Source: Marinoscillum sp. (lineage in GTDB: Bacteria; Bacteroidota; Bacteroidia; Cytophagales; Cyclobacteriaceae). Taken from it: a stretch of 54,111 bases of DNA. Location: positions 1 to 54,111 of the forward strand of contig JAMWZA010000019.1 in the NCBI GenBank assembly GCA_024305105.1, written 5' to 3'. This document shows, in pieces, positions 1 through 8,535 of this stretch (positions are counted from its first letter, which is position 1; the number at the start of each line of letters is the position of its first letter). Made by a program: the position numbers and the translations under genes. The notes beneath the pieces are model-generated. The model searched no databases, was not told the DNA's origin, and was given only the letters and a program-made list of their open reading frames with translations.

Positions 1-2
1 GT

Positions 3-350
3 GGGCTCGCGATCACTATGGGAGACCTTGCTTACTTTTTAGAAAGCCTGCACAATGAAAGTGTGCTGAGTGCAGAGTCCCTGGCTGAAATGAAAGCGTC
101 GTTTGAAATTCCCGAAGATTGGAAAGGATTCTATCATCAAAGGAATGGTCAGGGTTTTGAAATATACGAAACTCCGTATGGCACTGGATATGGACATCTT
201 GGATCCATTACGGGCTTTCTCACAGTAGCCTGGTACTTTCCCGATCAGGACGCCTCACTTGTTTACTCCATTAATGGCTCCTCTCCTCATATTGGAGAAC
301 TGAGAGAAGAAATTGCAGATCAACTACTCAAAATAATTTTCGAAAACTAA
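3..350 (+). CDS. Serine hydrolase (class C beta-lactamase/PBP4 family), C-terminal fragment
   Basis: The reading frame is open from the left edge, so only the last 115 or so residues are present and the catalytic SxxK and YxN motifs lie outside the window. What is visible fits the end of a class C beta-lactamase-like serine hydrolase: the opening 'GLAITMGDLAYFLESL' resembles the family's helix after the active site ('STAxDLAKF'), and 'YGHLGSITGF' is in the place of the HxG motif on the last catalytic strand. Such proteins are usually exported esterases, D-Ala-D-Ala carboxypeptidases or peptidases; the substrate cannot be told. It is followed by an envelope protein gene one or a few bases downstream, suggesting co-transcription. 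Confidence 0.75.
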   Translation, partial: GLAITMGDLAYFLESLHNESVLSAESLAEMKASFEIPEDWKGFYHQRNGQGFEIYETPYGTGYGHLGSITGFLTVAWYFPDQDASLVYSINGSSPHIGELREEIADQLLKIIFEN

Positions 351-366
351 AATGAATAATCATATC

Positions 367-1194
367 ATGAACAAAACACCTTTTCTATTGATAATTCTGT
401 GGCTAATAGGCTTGAACACACATGCACAAAATGGTGCGAAAGCAACACAATGGGAATTCCTGTTGGGCTATGAAAATACAAGGCTTTTGGATCGGCAAAA
501 CTCGCCGTTGGTATATGTAGCACATTCGGCGGTGATTGGTACTGACTTCCTGCGCATCAAACCTCAGTCTGTTTGGGGGCTTTCATTCTCTTCAGCCATT
601 GGCAAAAGCCAGGCCAAGCGATTTGGTCAGCGATCGGTAGAATTTGAAGATCCTTACGATATCTATGGTAAACATGAAACCTACACCGTACTCGGAAACC
701 CAGGCCTCTCCTACGTTCAAGCCAGTCTGGGGTACTACTACCAAAGAAAAGTAGCGATTGGAACTCAGGGATTTCTTTTGGGCTGTCAGTTGGAAAACGA
801 ATTTTTCATGAGCGGAATCGGTCTGGACACCTGGTTTTTTAACAACCTCTCCTTATCCCCTATCGTGTCCACAGCATTTGAGCTGTCAGATGGTTCACGA
901 ATACCCGTTAGCCTGAGCTTTCCGCTGGTTTCTTATATTGTTAGAGAACCATTTGGCAAGGACCCTAGCATTCCGCTAAACAATTATATCGAGGCTAATA
1001 TAGAGACAGGCGCTTCATTTGCCACTTTGAACAAGTTCCAAAAAATTGATTTCACCATTGGCTATCGACGAAATTGGACATCAAAATGGGACATAGGATT
1101 GGACTACACTTTTTACTGGTATCAGTATAACGAGCCCTATGAGCTCAATTCCTACAGCAACAGAGTCACCATTGTGCTAAGTAAAATCAACTAA
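367..1194 (+). CDS. Exported hypothetical protein, probable outer-membrane beta-barrel
   Basis: I do not recognise a named family. An N-terminal hydrophobic stretch (from 'NKTPFLLIILWLIGLNTHAQ') ends in an AQ-type signal peptidase site common in Bacteroidota. The remainder is rich in alternating aromatic and polar residues ('VQASLGYYYQRKVAIG', 'FTIGYRRNWTSKWDIG') and ends in a strand with a nearly terminal hydrophobic pattern, as expected of an outer-membrane barrel of about 250 residues. Two starts are possible, ATG at 352 (one base after the upstream stop) and ATG at 367; I prefer 367 because the same leader precedes the OmpA-like gene start at 39538. It sits between a serine hydrolase and an S41 peptidase, probably one transcript. 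Confidence 0.6.
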   Translation: MNKTPFLLIILWLIGLNTHAQNGAKATQWEFLLGYENTRLLDRQNSPLVYVAHSAVIGTDFLRIKPQSVWGLSFSSAIGKSQAKRFGQRSVEFEDPYDIYGKHETYTVLGNPGLSYVQASLGYYYQRKVAIGTQGFLLGCQLENEFFMSGIGLDTWFFNNLSLSPIVSTAFELSDGSRIPVSLSFPLVSYIVREPFGKDPSIPLNNYIEANIETGASFATLNKFQKIDFTIGYRRNWTSKWDIGLDYTFYWYQYNEPYELNSYSNRVTIVLSKIN

Positions 1195-1221
1195 TCTCAT
1201 CCAATTATTAATCTCATTCAA

Positions 1222-2250
1222 ATGAAAAACATATTATTCTTGCTGCTCAGCTTATCCATTCTTACTTCCTGCGATGACCTGCTACTTGGAGAGGAAGTAG
1301 CCAATACACCAGAAAACAACTTCAAATCATTGTGGTCAGAATTTGATATTCGGTACGGACAGTTTCCTATTCGTGGTATTGACTGGGATTCTGTATACAC
1401 GACCAATATTAGTCGTGCCAAATCCACCACAAGCGATGAAGCACTTTATGAATTAATGGTAGAAATGCTTGATCCGCTAAATGACGGCCATGTGGCATTG
1501 ATACCTATTGGAACAACACTTCCAGACTATCATGGAGGGCCTCTCGGCAAGCTGGATGCCATGTCCGACTTTGAATTGGATGTGGTCAAGGACAATTACT
1601 TACAGGAGGTCAAAAGCTCTGGGGACTTTTTCAACTATGGGTATGTGGCCAACGGCATTGGTTATCTCCACATTGAAGGATTTTCGGATTTGGCGAAATT
1701 CTTTGAAGAACCGATGAATGAAGTGATCTCCTATTTTAAAAATGCTGATGGATTAATCATAGATGTGCGTGGCGGTTATGGAGGAGAAGATGTAGCGGGA
1801 CAATACATCGCTGGCTACTTCATGAACGAGAAAAGACCGTATATGATTACCAAGATAAAAGCTGGCCCTGAGCATCAGGATTTCACAGATCCAGTCACCT
1901 GGTATGTACAGGCTGAAGGTGACCAGCAGTTTTTAAAACCGGTAGTCGTCCTCACTCATCGATTTACGATAAGTGCCCGAGAATCCTTTTGTCTCGCCAT
2001 GAAAGTCTCCCCGAATGTTACCTTTATGGGAGATACCACGGCAGGAGCATTTTCCAATCAAATAAATCGGGAGCTACCGAATGGGTGGGCTTATTCGCTC
2101 AGCATTGGCGACTGGAGAGATGCTAACAACACAAGCCATGAAGGCATTGGACTCATACCGGATGTACTGGTTCAAAATACTCGAGAAGAACTGCTTAATG
2201 GAAAAGACAATGTGTTGGAGGAAGCCATTTCGTTTTTGGAAGGTAATTAG
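1222..2250 (+). CDS. S41 family peptidase, lipoprotein
   Basis: This is a C-terminal-processing-type serine peptidase (S41) anchored as a lipoprotein. The leader 'MKNILFLLLSLSILTSC' ends in an LTSC lipobox, followed by two aspartates. The catalytic half shows 'GLIIDVRGGYGGE', then 'TISARESF' with the likely nucleophile Ser251, then 'GDTTAGAFS', and near the end 'HEGIGLIPDV', the order seen in tail-specific protease-like enzymes of Bacteroidota. I see no clear PDZ domain; the N-terminal 100 residues look like the helical S41 N-terminal domain. It lies 27 bases after the barrel gene. It probably acts in the periplasm or at the outer membrane; the substrate is unknown. Confidence 0.85.
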   Translation: MKNILFLLLSLSILTSCDDLLLGEEVANTPENNFKSLWSEFDIRYGQFPIRGIDWDSVYTTNISRAKSTTSDEALYELMVEMLDPLNDGHVALIPIGTTLPDYHGGPLGKLDAMSDFELDVVKDNYLQEVKSSGDFFNYGYVANGIGYLHIEGFSDLAKFFEEPMNEVISYFKNADGLIIDVRGGYGGEDVAGQYIAGYFMNEKRPYMITKIKAGPEHQDFTDPVTWYVQAEGDQQFLKPVVVLTHRFTISARESFCLAMKVSPNVTFMGDTTAGAFSNQINRELPNGWAYSLSIGDWRDANNTSHEGIGLIPDVLVQNTREELLNGKDNVLEEAISFLEGN

Positions 2251-2327
2251 TTGAGTAATAGAAACTGAGTATCATAACTTCAGTTAAAGCAATTTGTAAT
2301 ATTTAAAAACAACGCAATCAGGATAAA

Positions 2328-2933
2328 ATGAAAATACTATTGACAACACTTACACTCTCTTCATTATTAGTCTGGAGTGTATTCACGGACTCCAGAGACG
2401 GAAATAACTATTCAGAAATTGATCTGGCAGGGAATACGTGGCTTAAAGAGAATATGAGATACCTTTTTGATTCTACAGGACAGAAGGACTCGTACGCATT
2501 CAAATCAAGTGATTATGACACTTATGGTGCCTATTATCACTTGAGTGCGGCCAAGAACGTATGTCCTGAGGGCTATCACCTGCCTAGCCTGCATGAATGG
2601 CTGACTGTAATCAACAACATCCCTGGAAAGAATAATTCCAGGCAAGGGAAACTGGTACCCAAAAGCGAACTAGCGTATTATGGGCTAACACTTGGAGGCA
2701 TGGCTAGTAATGAAAAAACGCAATTGGCTGGAGTAATGGGGTTCTACTGGACAGCAACTGATACGCTCAAGGTGTACCACAAAGAACCAGACAATGGTAA
2801 TCAAAGACATTTGGTGGGAATTCATGTATGGAGCAGCGGAGAACAGGACTCCATAAACGTAGAGCCTACTTATATGCTGGCAAAAGCCTATGAACCAGTG
2901 AGCCTTCTGAACTGTAAATGCGTACAGGATTAA
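2328..2933 (+). CDS. FISUMP domain-containing exported protein
   Basis: The protein carries a Fibrobacter succinogenes major paralogous (FISUMP) domain over most of its 201 residues: 'IDLAGNTWLKENMRY' near residue 35, 'YGAYYHLSAA' near 75, 'CPEGYHLPSLHEWLTVI' near 90, and 'MGFYWTAT' near 140 are the usual landmarks. This fold is common on secreted proteins of Bacteroidota and Fibrobacteres; its role is not established. The N-terminus ('MKILLTTLTLSSLLVWSVF') is a signal peptide or membrane anchor without an obvious lipobox. It is a stand-alone domain rather than part of a larger adhesin. It follows the S41 gene by 77 bases and may have its own promoter. Confidence 0.8.
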   Translation: MKILLTTLTLSSLLVWSVFTDSRDGNNYSEIDLAGNTWLKENMRYLFDSTGQKDSYAFKSSDYDTYGAYYHLSAAKNVCPEGYHLPSLHEWLTVINNIPGKNNSRQGKLVPKSELAYYGLTLGGMASNEKTQLAGVMGFYWTATDTLKVYHKEPDNGNQRHLVGIHVWSSGEQDSINVEPTYMLAKAYEPVSLLNCKCVQD

Positions 2934-3133
2934 TAATGATTATGATCAATATTTTTTCTTAAAGAATGGCAATATGAAAATCTATTTTACCATCATTCAG
3001 GCTAATGGGTACATTCCTGAAAAACTAAAGATCAAATTATAAACAGATTTGCTTATCCCTTAAATACTTAAAATCAGATAGTCAAGCCCCATACAAACAG
3101 CGAAGTTTGAGCACTATTTAAAAGAAAAAACTC

Positions 3134-3574
3134 ATGGCATTTCAAGATATAGAAGGTCAAATAGTATGGAAAGTTCACTTCTCTTCCGCCCAAGAGAAGG
3201 TCTTCCAAGCCTTAACGACAGATGAGGGAAGAGGAAAATTCTGGGCAGAACGGACAACTGAGCGCCAGGGAATGATTGAATTTAACATCCTTAACTACCC
3301 GAAATACAATGCTAAAATCATCGAAAGAAAACCCACTGAGCTATTCAGTATCGAATATTTCGGAACCACAGTCACTTTCAGATTAAGCAAGGCACCAAAT
3401 AATGAAACGGATTTAACATTGATTGTCACAGTGCAAGATGAATTGCTTAAAAGAGAGATGACCGCCGGCTGGGTATCCGTTTTAATGGCTATGAAGGCAG
3501 CAGTAGATTTTGATGTGGACTTAAGAAACCATGATCCCAGGAGGGTCTGGGAAAACGGGTATTTAGATAATTGA
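3134..3574 (+). CDS. SRPBCC family protein (AHSA1-like)
   Basis: A 146-residue cytoplasmic protein with the START-like SRPBCC fold, closest to the AHSA1 (activator of Hsp90 ATPase C-terminal) subgroup. The pattern runs 'VWKVHFSSAQEKVFQALTTD', a strand-rich centre with 'ATVTFRLS'-type strands, and a C-terminal helix 'GWVSVLMAMKAAVDFDVDLR', ending in 'WENGYLDN'. Such proteins bind hydrophobic ligands in a cavity; no ligand can be assigned. About 200 bases without a gene precede it, so it probably has its own promoter. The gene ends cleanly and shows the usual family length. Confidence 0.8.
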   Translation: MAFQDIEGQIVWKVHFSSAQEKVFQALTTDEGRGKFWAERTTERQGMIEFNILNYPKYNAKIIERKPTELFSIEYFGTTVTFRLSKAPNNETDLTLIVTVQDELLKREMTAGWVSVLMAMKAAVDFDVDLRNHDPRRVWENGYLDN

Positions 3575-3683
3575 CATGAAATGAGCATAAATCTAGAATC
3601 CCCAATGTACGGGGACGCCAAAGTCCAACTGTGGGATGAATTGATTTTAAAACTTTTCACATAGTATAAACCAAAAAAAAATT

Positions 3684-3968
3684 ATGACCGAAGAAAAGAT
3701 ATTGACTCTTCACCCTGAAGGCAAAACAGGTGTGAATATTCTTAAAAGAAGATATGACGTAATCAAAGATTTTATTGTGGAAACACTGAGTGAGCACCAT
3801 GAGATAAGCTTTGAGGAATTGACCGACCTTGCAGTTGAAAAATTGACTGAAACATTTGATGGAAAAGTCCTCTGGTATGTAGTCACAGTCAAGCTCGATT
3901 TAGAAGCACGTGGGCTTATAGAGCGTGTACCTAAGGCTAGTCCACAAAAACTACGAATGGTAAAATAG
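3684..3968 (+). CDS. Small conserved hypothetical protein (DUF6958-like)
   Basis: A 94-residue cytoplasmic protein. The N-terminal 'ILTLHPEGKTGVNILKRRYD' followed by a helix-rich region and 'VLWYVVTVKLDLEARGLIER' resembles the family I know as DUF6958, and the second half reads like a winged-helix ('LTDLAVEKLTETFDGKVLWYVVTVKLDLEARGLIERV'-type helices then a basic wing). This might be a small DNA-binding protein, but that is inference. It lies 109 bases after the SRPBCC gene; in related genomes such proteins are often found near SRPBCC genes, which agrees with the pairing here. ATG start with an A-rich leader. Confidence 0.65.
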   Translation: MTEEKILTLHPEGKTGVNILKRRYDVIKDFIVETLSEHHEISFEELTDLAVEKLTETFDGKVLWYVVTVKLDLEARGLIERVPKASPQKLRMVK

Positions 3969-4244
3969 AATGGAACTAAACAAATTAGGTACACTCAACA
4001 ACCCGAGGAATACCATTAGCTACATCCTTTAGCGGATTGGTAACAGGTTTTATATAATGCTTTAACAAGGAATTCAAAACACACAGGGAGATCAGCTATA
4101 TTTTCACCTGCTCAATGGTTCTGATCAATGTTTCAGCGTTTTTCCTCGGGGTTTTAATGATGGGAAGATTAGTGTTTTTGATTATTGGATATTAGGTAAG
4201 AAAAACGCAAACAAAGAACTAAGCCAAACCTATGCTGAATACAA
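3969..4244. other. 276-base gap, nothing recognised
   Basis: Between the DUF6958-like gene (+) and the end of eamA (-) there is no reading frame of note, no strong hairpin with a T-run and no repeat that I can see. Confidence 0.5.
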
Positions 4245-5159
4245 TTATCTCAGGTTATCGGTCCCGAGGGCTTTTCGTTTGTACCTTCTATTGAGTAATG
4301 GATAAATCAAAACGGAAGTCAAGATCAAACCGGTTCCAAAATAAAAACCAGGCGTCATTTTTTCATCCTCCGGGAAGAAGATCAATGCCATAATAATCCC
4401 ATAAATGGGCTCTAGATTGACCGTAAGGTTGATTGAAAACGCAGATAGTCGCTGCATCAGCTTGACCGAATAGCTGTAAGCATACACCGTACACATCAGA
4501 CCAAGTATGAGTAGATACCCCCAATCACTGATCGTTGGGCTTAGCGCCAATTCGGTAACGCCATCAAGCATCAAATAAAACGGAAAGAAAATGGCGATGG
4601 CCACCGTGGCACCAACCATCTCGTAAAACGTGATTACAAACGGGTCTTCCTTCTTCGTAAGGTTACCGTTAATCACTGTGAATAATGCCGCGATAAATGC
4701 CGATATGATTGCCAGAATTAATCCCAGGAAATAGTCAAACTCTACATTGAAAATGATGACGATCCCCACGAATGCCAACACACTCAACAAGACCTCAAAT
4801 GACTTGATTTTTTTTCTGGTGGTTAATGGTTCGAGAAAACTCGTCCAAAGCGAACAAGTAGCCATTCCTGCCAGACAAACGGAAACATTGGATACTCTGG
4901 CAGACAAGAAAAACAGAATCCAGTGCGCAGCGATGAGTACTCCCGTTCCGAGGGTAATCGGAAAATGTTTTCCAAAGCGATAATTGAAAGACTTCTTCCG
5001 TGCTGCAATTAATACCGCCAGCCCAAGTGATGCGATTAACGTCCGAAAAAACACCATCTCCACAGATGGCAAATCAATCAAAACTCCAAGAATGGCGGTA
5101 AACCCCCAAATTAGCACAATGAAGTGCAAAAAGGTAAAATCCTTATTCTCCTGCGTCAT
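4245..5159 (-). CDS. EamA/DMT family transporter
   Basis: A ten-helix inner-membrane exporter of the drug/metabolite transporter superfamily, made of two EamA repeats (about residues 10-140 and 150-290). Landmarks are 'FLHFIVLIWGFTAILG' at the start, 'FFRTLIASLGLAVLI' in helix 2, and 'LMCTVYAYSYSVKLMQRLSA' then 'LEPIYGIIMALIFF' in the second repeat, the usual conserved proline-containing helix. The basic tail 'NRRYKRKALG' would be cytoplasmic. The start codon overlaps the stop of the LptG-like gene (ATGA), so it is translationally coupled as the last gene of tgt-lptG-eamA. Substrate unknown; amino acids or metabolites are typical of the family. Confidence 0.88.
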   Translation of the reverse strand: MTQENKDFTFLHFIVLIWGFTAILGVLIDLPSVEMVFFRTLIASLGLAVLIAARKKSFNYRFGKHFPITLGTGVLIAAHWILFFLSARVSNVSVCLAGMATCSLWTSFLEPLTTRKKIKSFEVLLSVLAFVGIVIIFNVEFDYFLGLILAIISAFIAALFTVINGNLTKKEDPFVITFYEMVGATVAIAIFFPFYLMLDGVTELALSPTISDWGYLLILGLMCTVYAYSYSVKLMQRLSAFSINLTVNLEPIYGIIMALIFFPEDEKMTPGFYFGTGLILTSVLIYPLLNRRYKRKALGTDNLR

Positions 5160-6238
5160 CGGGGCACGGTATTATACAAGATCATTCCCAAAGCCGAAAA
5201 AATGATGTTTGGAATCCAAACGGCTATGACCGGATCTATTGATCCTGCTTCGGCAATGGCTCTGGCCAGAATAAAGAAGATGATGAAGATAAAAGCAATG
5301 AGAAAGCCCAACGCTATTTGGAATCCAGTTCCCCTTCTTGACTTCTTGGCTGACACAATCACCCCAATAAAACAAAGAATAATCACGCCAAAAGGCTGCA
5401 TGTACCGAATGTAAACTTCTATTTGGTAGAACTGCACGTCATCAGCTCCCCGACTCTTTTGGAGTGCTATGTAGTCATTGAGTTCGGTGAGCGTTAGTGT
5501 TTCATGATGCCGATCCTTGTTTTGAAAATCTGCTGGAGTCAGGTTCAGCAAAGTATCCAAGTCTTTCGCAGCACCTCCACCGGTGATCACCTCGGTACTG
5601 TCAAATATTTGCCTTCTCTGCCAGTTCTTCAAACTCCACTTGTTGGTGGCCGTGTCCCAGTGAATTCGCTTGGCGGAGATTTTATCAACCAACTGGTCAT
5701 CGATAATCTTTTCCAGAGTGACCGTATAGCCAATATCCCGCTGGTTATTGTACCGATCGATGTAGATGTAATCGTCATCCGCAATTTTCAAATGGATGTT
5801 TCGATCTGAATAGAAGAATGGCTTTTTGAGATAATTCAACTCAAATCCGATCCGGTACTTGTTGGCATCCGGGATCACATACCCCATAAAGGCAAAGCTC
5901 ATTCCAGCAATCAATGTAGCACCCATAAAATATGGTACTAGCATCCTTCTGAAGGAAATCCCTGAAGCCAAAATCGCAACGATTTCTGTTTTAGCAGCCA
6001 TCTTGGCTGTCACAAAAACCACAGCTATAAACGCTGTAATAGGAGTCAGTAACGTCGCGAAATACGGAAAGAGCGTTAGGTAATACTTGGCAATTTGTGC
6101 CCGAGACACATCATTCTGGATAAAATCGTCGTTCTTTTCCGTGAAGTCAATCACACAAATGATCAACACCAGCAGGAACACCACAAAGACGAATGTGGTC
6201 AATATCTGACGCAGTATGTACCAGTCTATTTTTTTCAA
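5156..6238 (-). CDS. lptG: LptF/LptG family LPS export permease
   Basis: An inner-membrane permease of the YjgP/YjgQ (LptF/LptG) family, which with LptB drives lipopolysaccharide transport to the outer membrane. It has the family layout: an N-terminal helix after 'KKIDWYILRQILTTFVF', further helices including 'FPYFATLLTPITAFIAVVF' and 'KTEIVAILASGISFRRML', a periplasmic beta-jellyroll domain (about residues 130-275), then three C-terminal helices with 'QPFGVIILCFIGVIVSAKK'. It starts with TTG, which overlaps the tgt stop as TTGA; no ATG is nearby, and the family N-terminus begins right here. LptG rather than LptF is a guess from Bacteroidota gene order beside tgt. Confidence 0.85.
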   Translation of the reverse strand: MKKIDWYILRQILTTFVFVVFLLVLIICVIDFTEKNDDFIQNDVSRAQIAKYYLTLFPYFATLLTPITAFIAVVFVTAKMAAKTEIVAILASGISFRRMLVPYFMGATLIAGMSFAFMGYVIPDANKYRIGFELNYLKKPFFYSDRNIHLKIADDDYIYIDRYNNQRDIGYTVTLEKIIDDQLVDKISAKRIHWDTATNKWSLKNWQRRQIFDSTEVITGGGAAKDLDTLLNLTPADFQNKDRHHETLTLTELNDYIALQKSRGADDVQFYQIEVYIRYMQPFGVIILCFIGVIVSAKKSRRGTGFQIALGFLIAFIFIIFFILARAIAEAGSIDPVIAVWIPNIIFSALGMILYNTVPR

Positions 6239-7365
6239 AGCCGAGTTGTCACTTTTTTGACCATTCTATCTTTCCAGGAAGCAAAGGTACCTGCTTTTAT
6301 CTGTTCCCTTGCCTGTTTTACTAACCACAGGTAGAACGTTAAATTGTGTATGCTACAAATTTGTGCACCCAATATTTCTTTGCTCATGATCAGGTGTCGC
6401 AAATAGGCTCTGGAGTAAAACGTGCTCACATAGCCATCCATGAGTGGATCAATTGGTGAAAAGTCCGTTTTCCAACGTTCGTTTTTGATATTAATGATCC
6501 CTTCACTGGTGAAAAGCATGCCGTTTCGAGCATTTCTTGTTGGCATGACACAATCAAACATATCCACACCAAGAGCGATGCATTCCAGTATATTTTCTGG
6601 GGTCCCAACTCCCATCAAATAGCGTGGCTTATCTGTCGGTAAAATATCACAGACCAGTTCTGTCATGGCATACATGTCTTCATGTGGCTCACCAACAGAA
6701 AGACCACCGATCGCATTTCCTTCTCGACCTTGCTCGGCAATAAACTCCGCAGACTGCTTTCTTAGATCTGGATAAGTACTGCCCTGCACAATCGGGAAGA
6801 GCGTTTGTGAATAGCCATACTTTGGCTCCGTCTGATCGAAATGGTCAATACATCGCTTTAACCAGCGATGCGTCATGTGCATGGAGTTTTGCGCATACTT
6901 TTTATCACATGGATAAGGCGTGCACTCATCAAACGCCATAATAATATCTGCACCAATTACTCGCTGAATGTCCATGACATTTTCCGGAGTAAAATCATGC
7001 ATCGATCCGTCGATATGTGACTTAAACTTTACTCCTGACTCAGTGATCTTCCGGCTATCGCCAAGACTGTACACCTGGTACCCACCACTGTCGGTGAGTA
7101 TGGGCTTTTCCCATCCATTGAACCGATGAAGACCACCGGCTGCTTCTATTACATCAAGTCCTGGTCTTAAGTATAAATGATAGGTATTCCCGAGAATAAT
7201 CTCTGCCTTGATATCTTCTTTAATCTCCCGTTGATGTACGGCTTTCACCGTTCCTGCAGTACCTACAGGCATGAAGATTGGCGTTTCGATCTGGCCGTGA
7301 TCCGTCTCGATCAAACCCGCACGCGCTTTAGAGGATGGGTCGTTGTTTTGTAAGGTAAATTTCAT
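6235..7365 (-). CDS. tgt: tRNA-guanine(34) transglycosylase
   Basis: Exchanges guanine 34 of GUN-anticodon tRNAs for preQ1 in queuosine synthesis. The catalytic core is plain: 'ILTDSGGYQVYSLGD', 'ADIIMAFDECTPYPC', 'GGLSVGEPHEDMY', 'YLMGVGTPENILECIALGVD' and 'MPTRNARNGMLFT'. The C-terminal zinc-site segment is altered: where most Tgt enzymes have CxCxxC before 'RAYLRHL', this one has 'PLMDGYVSTFYSRAYLRHL', although the downstream 'IHNL' histidine remains. The same loss is, to my knowledge, typical of Bacteroidota Tgt. It heads a coupled minus-strand run with lptG and eamA, and queA for a later step of the same pathway is at 47.6 kb. Confidence 0.95.
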   Translation of the reverse strand: MKFTLQNNDPSSKARAGLIETDHGQIETPIFMPVGTAGTVKAVHQREIKEDIKAEIILGNTYHLYLRPGLDVIEAAGGLHRFNGWEKPILTDSGGYQVYSLGDSRKITESGVKFKSHIDGSMHDFTPENVMDIQRVIGADIIMAFDECTPYPCDKKYAQNSMHMTHRWLKRCIDHFDQTEPKYGYSQTLFPIVQGSTYPDLRKQSAEFIAEQGREGNAIGGLSVGEPHEDMYAMTELVCDILPTDKPRYLMGVGTPENILECIALGVDMFDCVMPTRNARNGMLFTSEGIINIKNERWKTDFSPIDPLMDGYVSTFYSRAYLRHLIMSKEILGAQICSIHNLTFYLWLVKQAREQIKAGTFASWKDRMVKKVTTRL

Positions 7366-7392
7366 GAACGCCGCAAAAATAGTTGGCTCTCC

Positions 7393-8535
7393 ATGAAATG
7401 CATGATTTTTAGCCTTCTATCTTTACCAATTGTGATGCTAACCGCTGTATTCGTATTCTTTGTATTTACTGGTTGTGTGCATTTGTGGTTGTGCTTTCGC
7501 CAATTCCATAGCATAACCAATCTGCCGACTCTTGATGGCAGTATCTCCGAACAGCCCGTAAGCATTATTATCTGTGCGCACAATGAGGAGCACAACCTAA
7601 AAAACCTGCTACCTAAATTATTAGAACAATCCTATTGGGAATATGAGGTAATAATCGGGTTGGATCGCTGTACAGATGGGTCAAAAAAATACCTTACATC
7701 CCTGAATGACCCGAAAATTAAATTCGTGGAAGTCACACGCACACCGACAGCTTGGGATCATAAAAAACACATCCTGAATCAATGTGTAAATCAGGCAAAA
7801 CACGAATGGTTACTCCTCACGGATGCAGACTGTGAGCCTGTCTCTCATAATTGGATTTCGACTTTCACTCCCTACATGAAGGAACAGCAGAACCTAATTT
7901 TAGGTGTCAGTCCTTACAAACCTGCAAATAATCTGGTTTCACTCATGACCGAATACGAGACCTTCGTGACGGCCAGCAATTACCTGAGTGAAGCTGCTAA
8001 CAACCGCCCCTACATGGGAGTTGGACGAAATCTGATGTATCGAAAAAGCCTTTTCCAACAAATTGATGGCTTTGATGAAATTCAATCGATCACTGGGGGT
8101 GACGATGATCTACTCATTCAAAAAATGGGCTTACAAATCCGAGCTGGTATCAATATCCATCAGGAATCACTAACCTATTCGGCGCCAGAACGTACATGGA
8201 ACAAGTACCTAACTCAAAAGATCAGGCATCTCTCAGTTGGCAAGCATTACCAAAAGAAATACAAGCATAGACTCTCCTTACAGTCTGGAATACATTCCAG
8301 CTTATGGGTGAGTTTTCTATCTTTGGTAGGTTTTTCAGATAATCACTGGAGAATTATTGTACCCTTTGCGTTGTTGGTACTAATAAAAGGACTATTTTTC
8401 ACTAAAATCGCTGGCAAAACAGGACTACCTTTACGAGTCGCCTGGTATCCAATTATGGATTTTATGTACGCGATTTTTTTGCCTCTGGTGGCTATCAGAG
8501 CGATGCTAGAAAGGAATATTAGATGGAAGAAGTAA
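7393..8535 (+). CDS. Glycosyltransferase family 2, membrane-bound
   Basis: A processive-type or lipid-linked GT2 enzyme: an N-terminal membrane helix (residues 5-27), a GT-A domain from about residue 55 ('PVSIIICAHNEEHNLKNLL'), the nucleotide-sugar metal motif in 'LLLTDADCEP' near residue 145, an acceptor/catalytic 'GGDDDLLIQKM' near 235, and two C-terminal membrane helices. The family transfers a sugar from a nucleotide donor to a lipid or envelope glycan; the acceptor here is unknown. It is divergent from tgt with only 27 bases between the starts, so the promoters overlap. Its end overlaps the sigma factor gene by 13 bases. ATG start at 7393; a later ATG at 7435 is possible but would shorten the helix. 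Confidence 0.87.
   Translation: MKCMIFSLLSLPIVMLTAVFVFFVFTGCVHLWLCFRQFHSITNLPTLDGSISEQPVSIIICAHNEEHNLKNLLPKLLEQSYWEYEVIIGLDRCTDGSKKYLTSLNDPKIKFVEVTRTPTAWDHKKHILNQCVNQAKHEWLLLTDADCEPVSHNWISTFTPYMKEQQNLILGVSPYKPANNLVSLMTEYETFVTASNYLSEAANNRPYMGVGRNLMYRKSLFQQIDGFDEIQSITGGDDDLLIQKMGLQIRAGINIHQESLTYSAPERTWNKYLTQKIRHLSVGKHYQKKYKHRLSLQSGIHSSLWVSFLSLVGFSDNHWRIIVPFALLVLIKGLFFTKIAGKTGLPLRVAWYPIMDFMYAIFLPLVAIRAMLERNIRWKK

Noticed and set aside
3581-3664. 27-codon frame ending 'DAKVQLWDELILKLFT' after the SRPBCC gene
   Set aside because: It reads protein-like but is too short, lacks a family match and has no conservation evidence; the SRPBCC gene is already complete without it.
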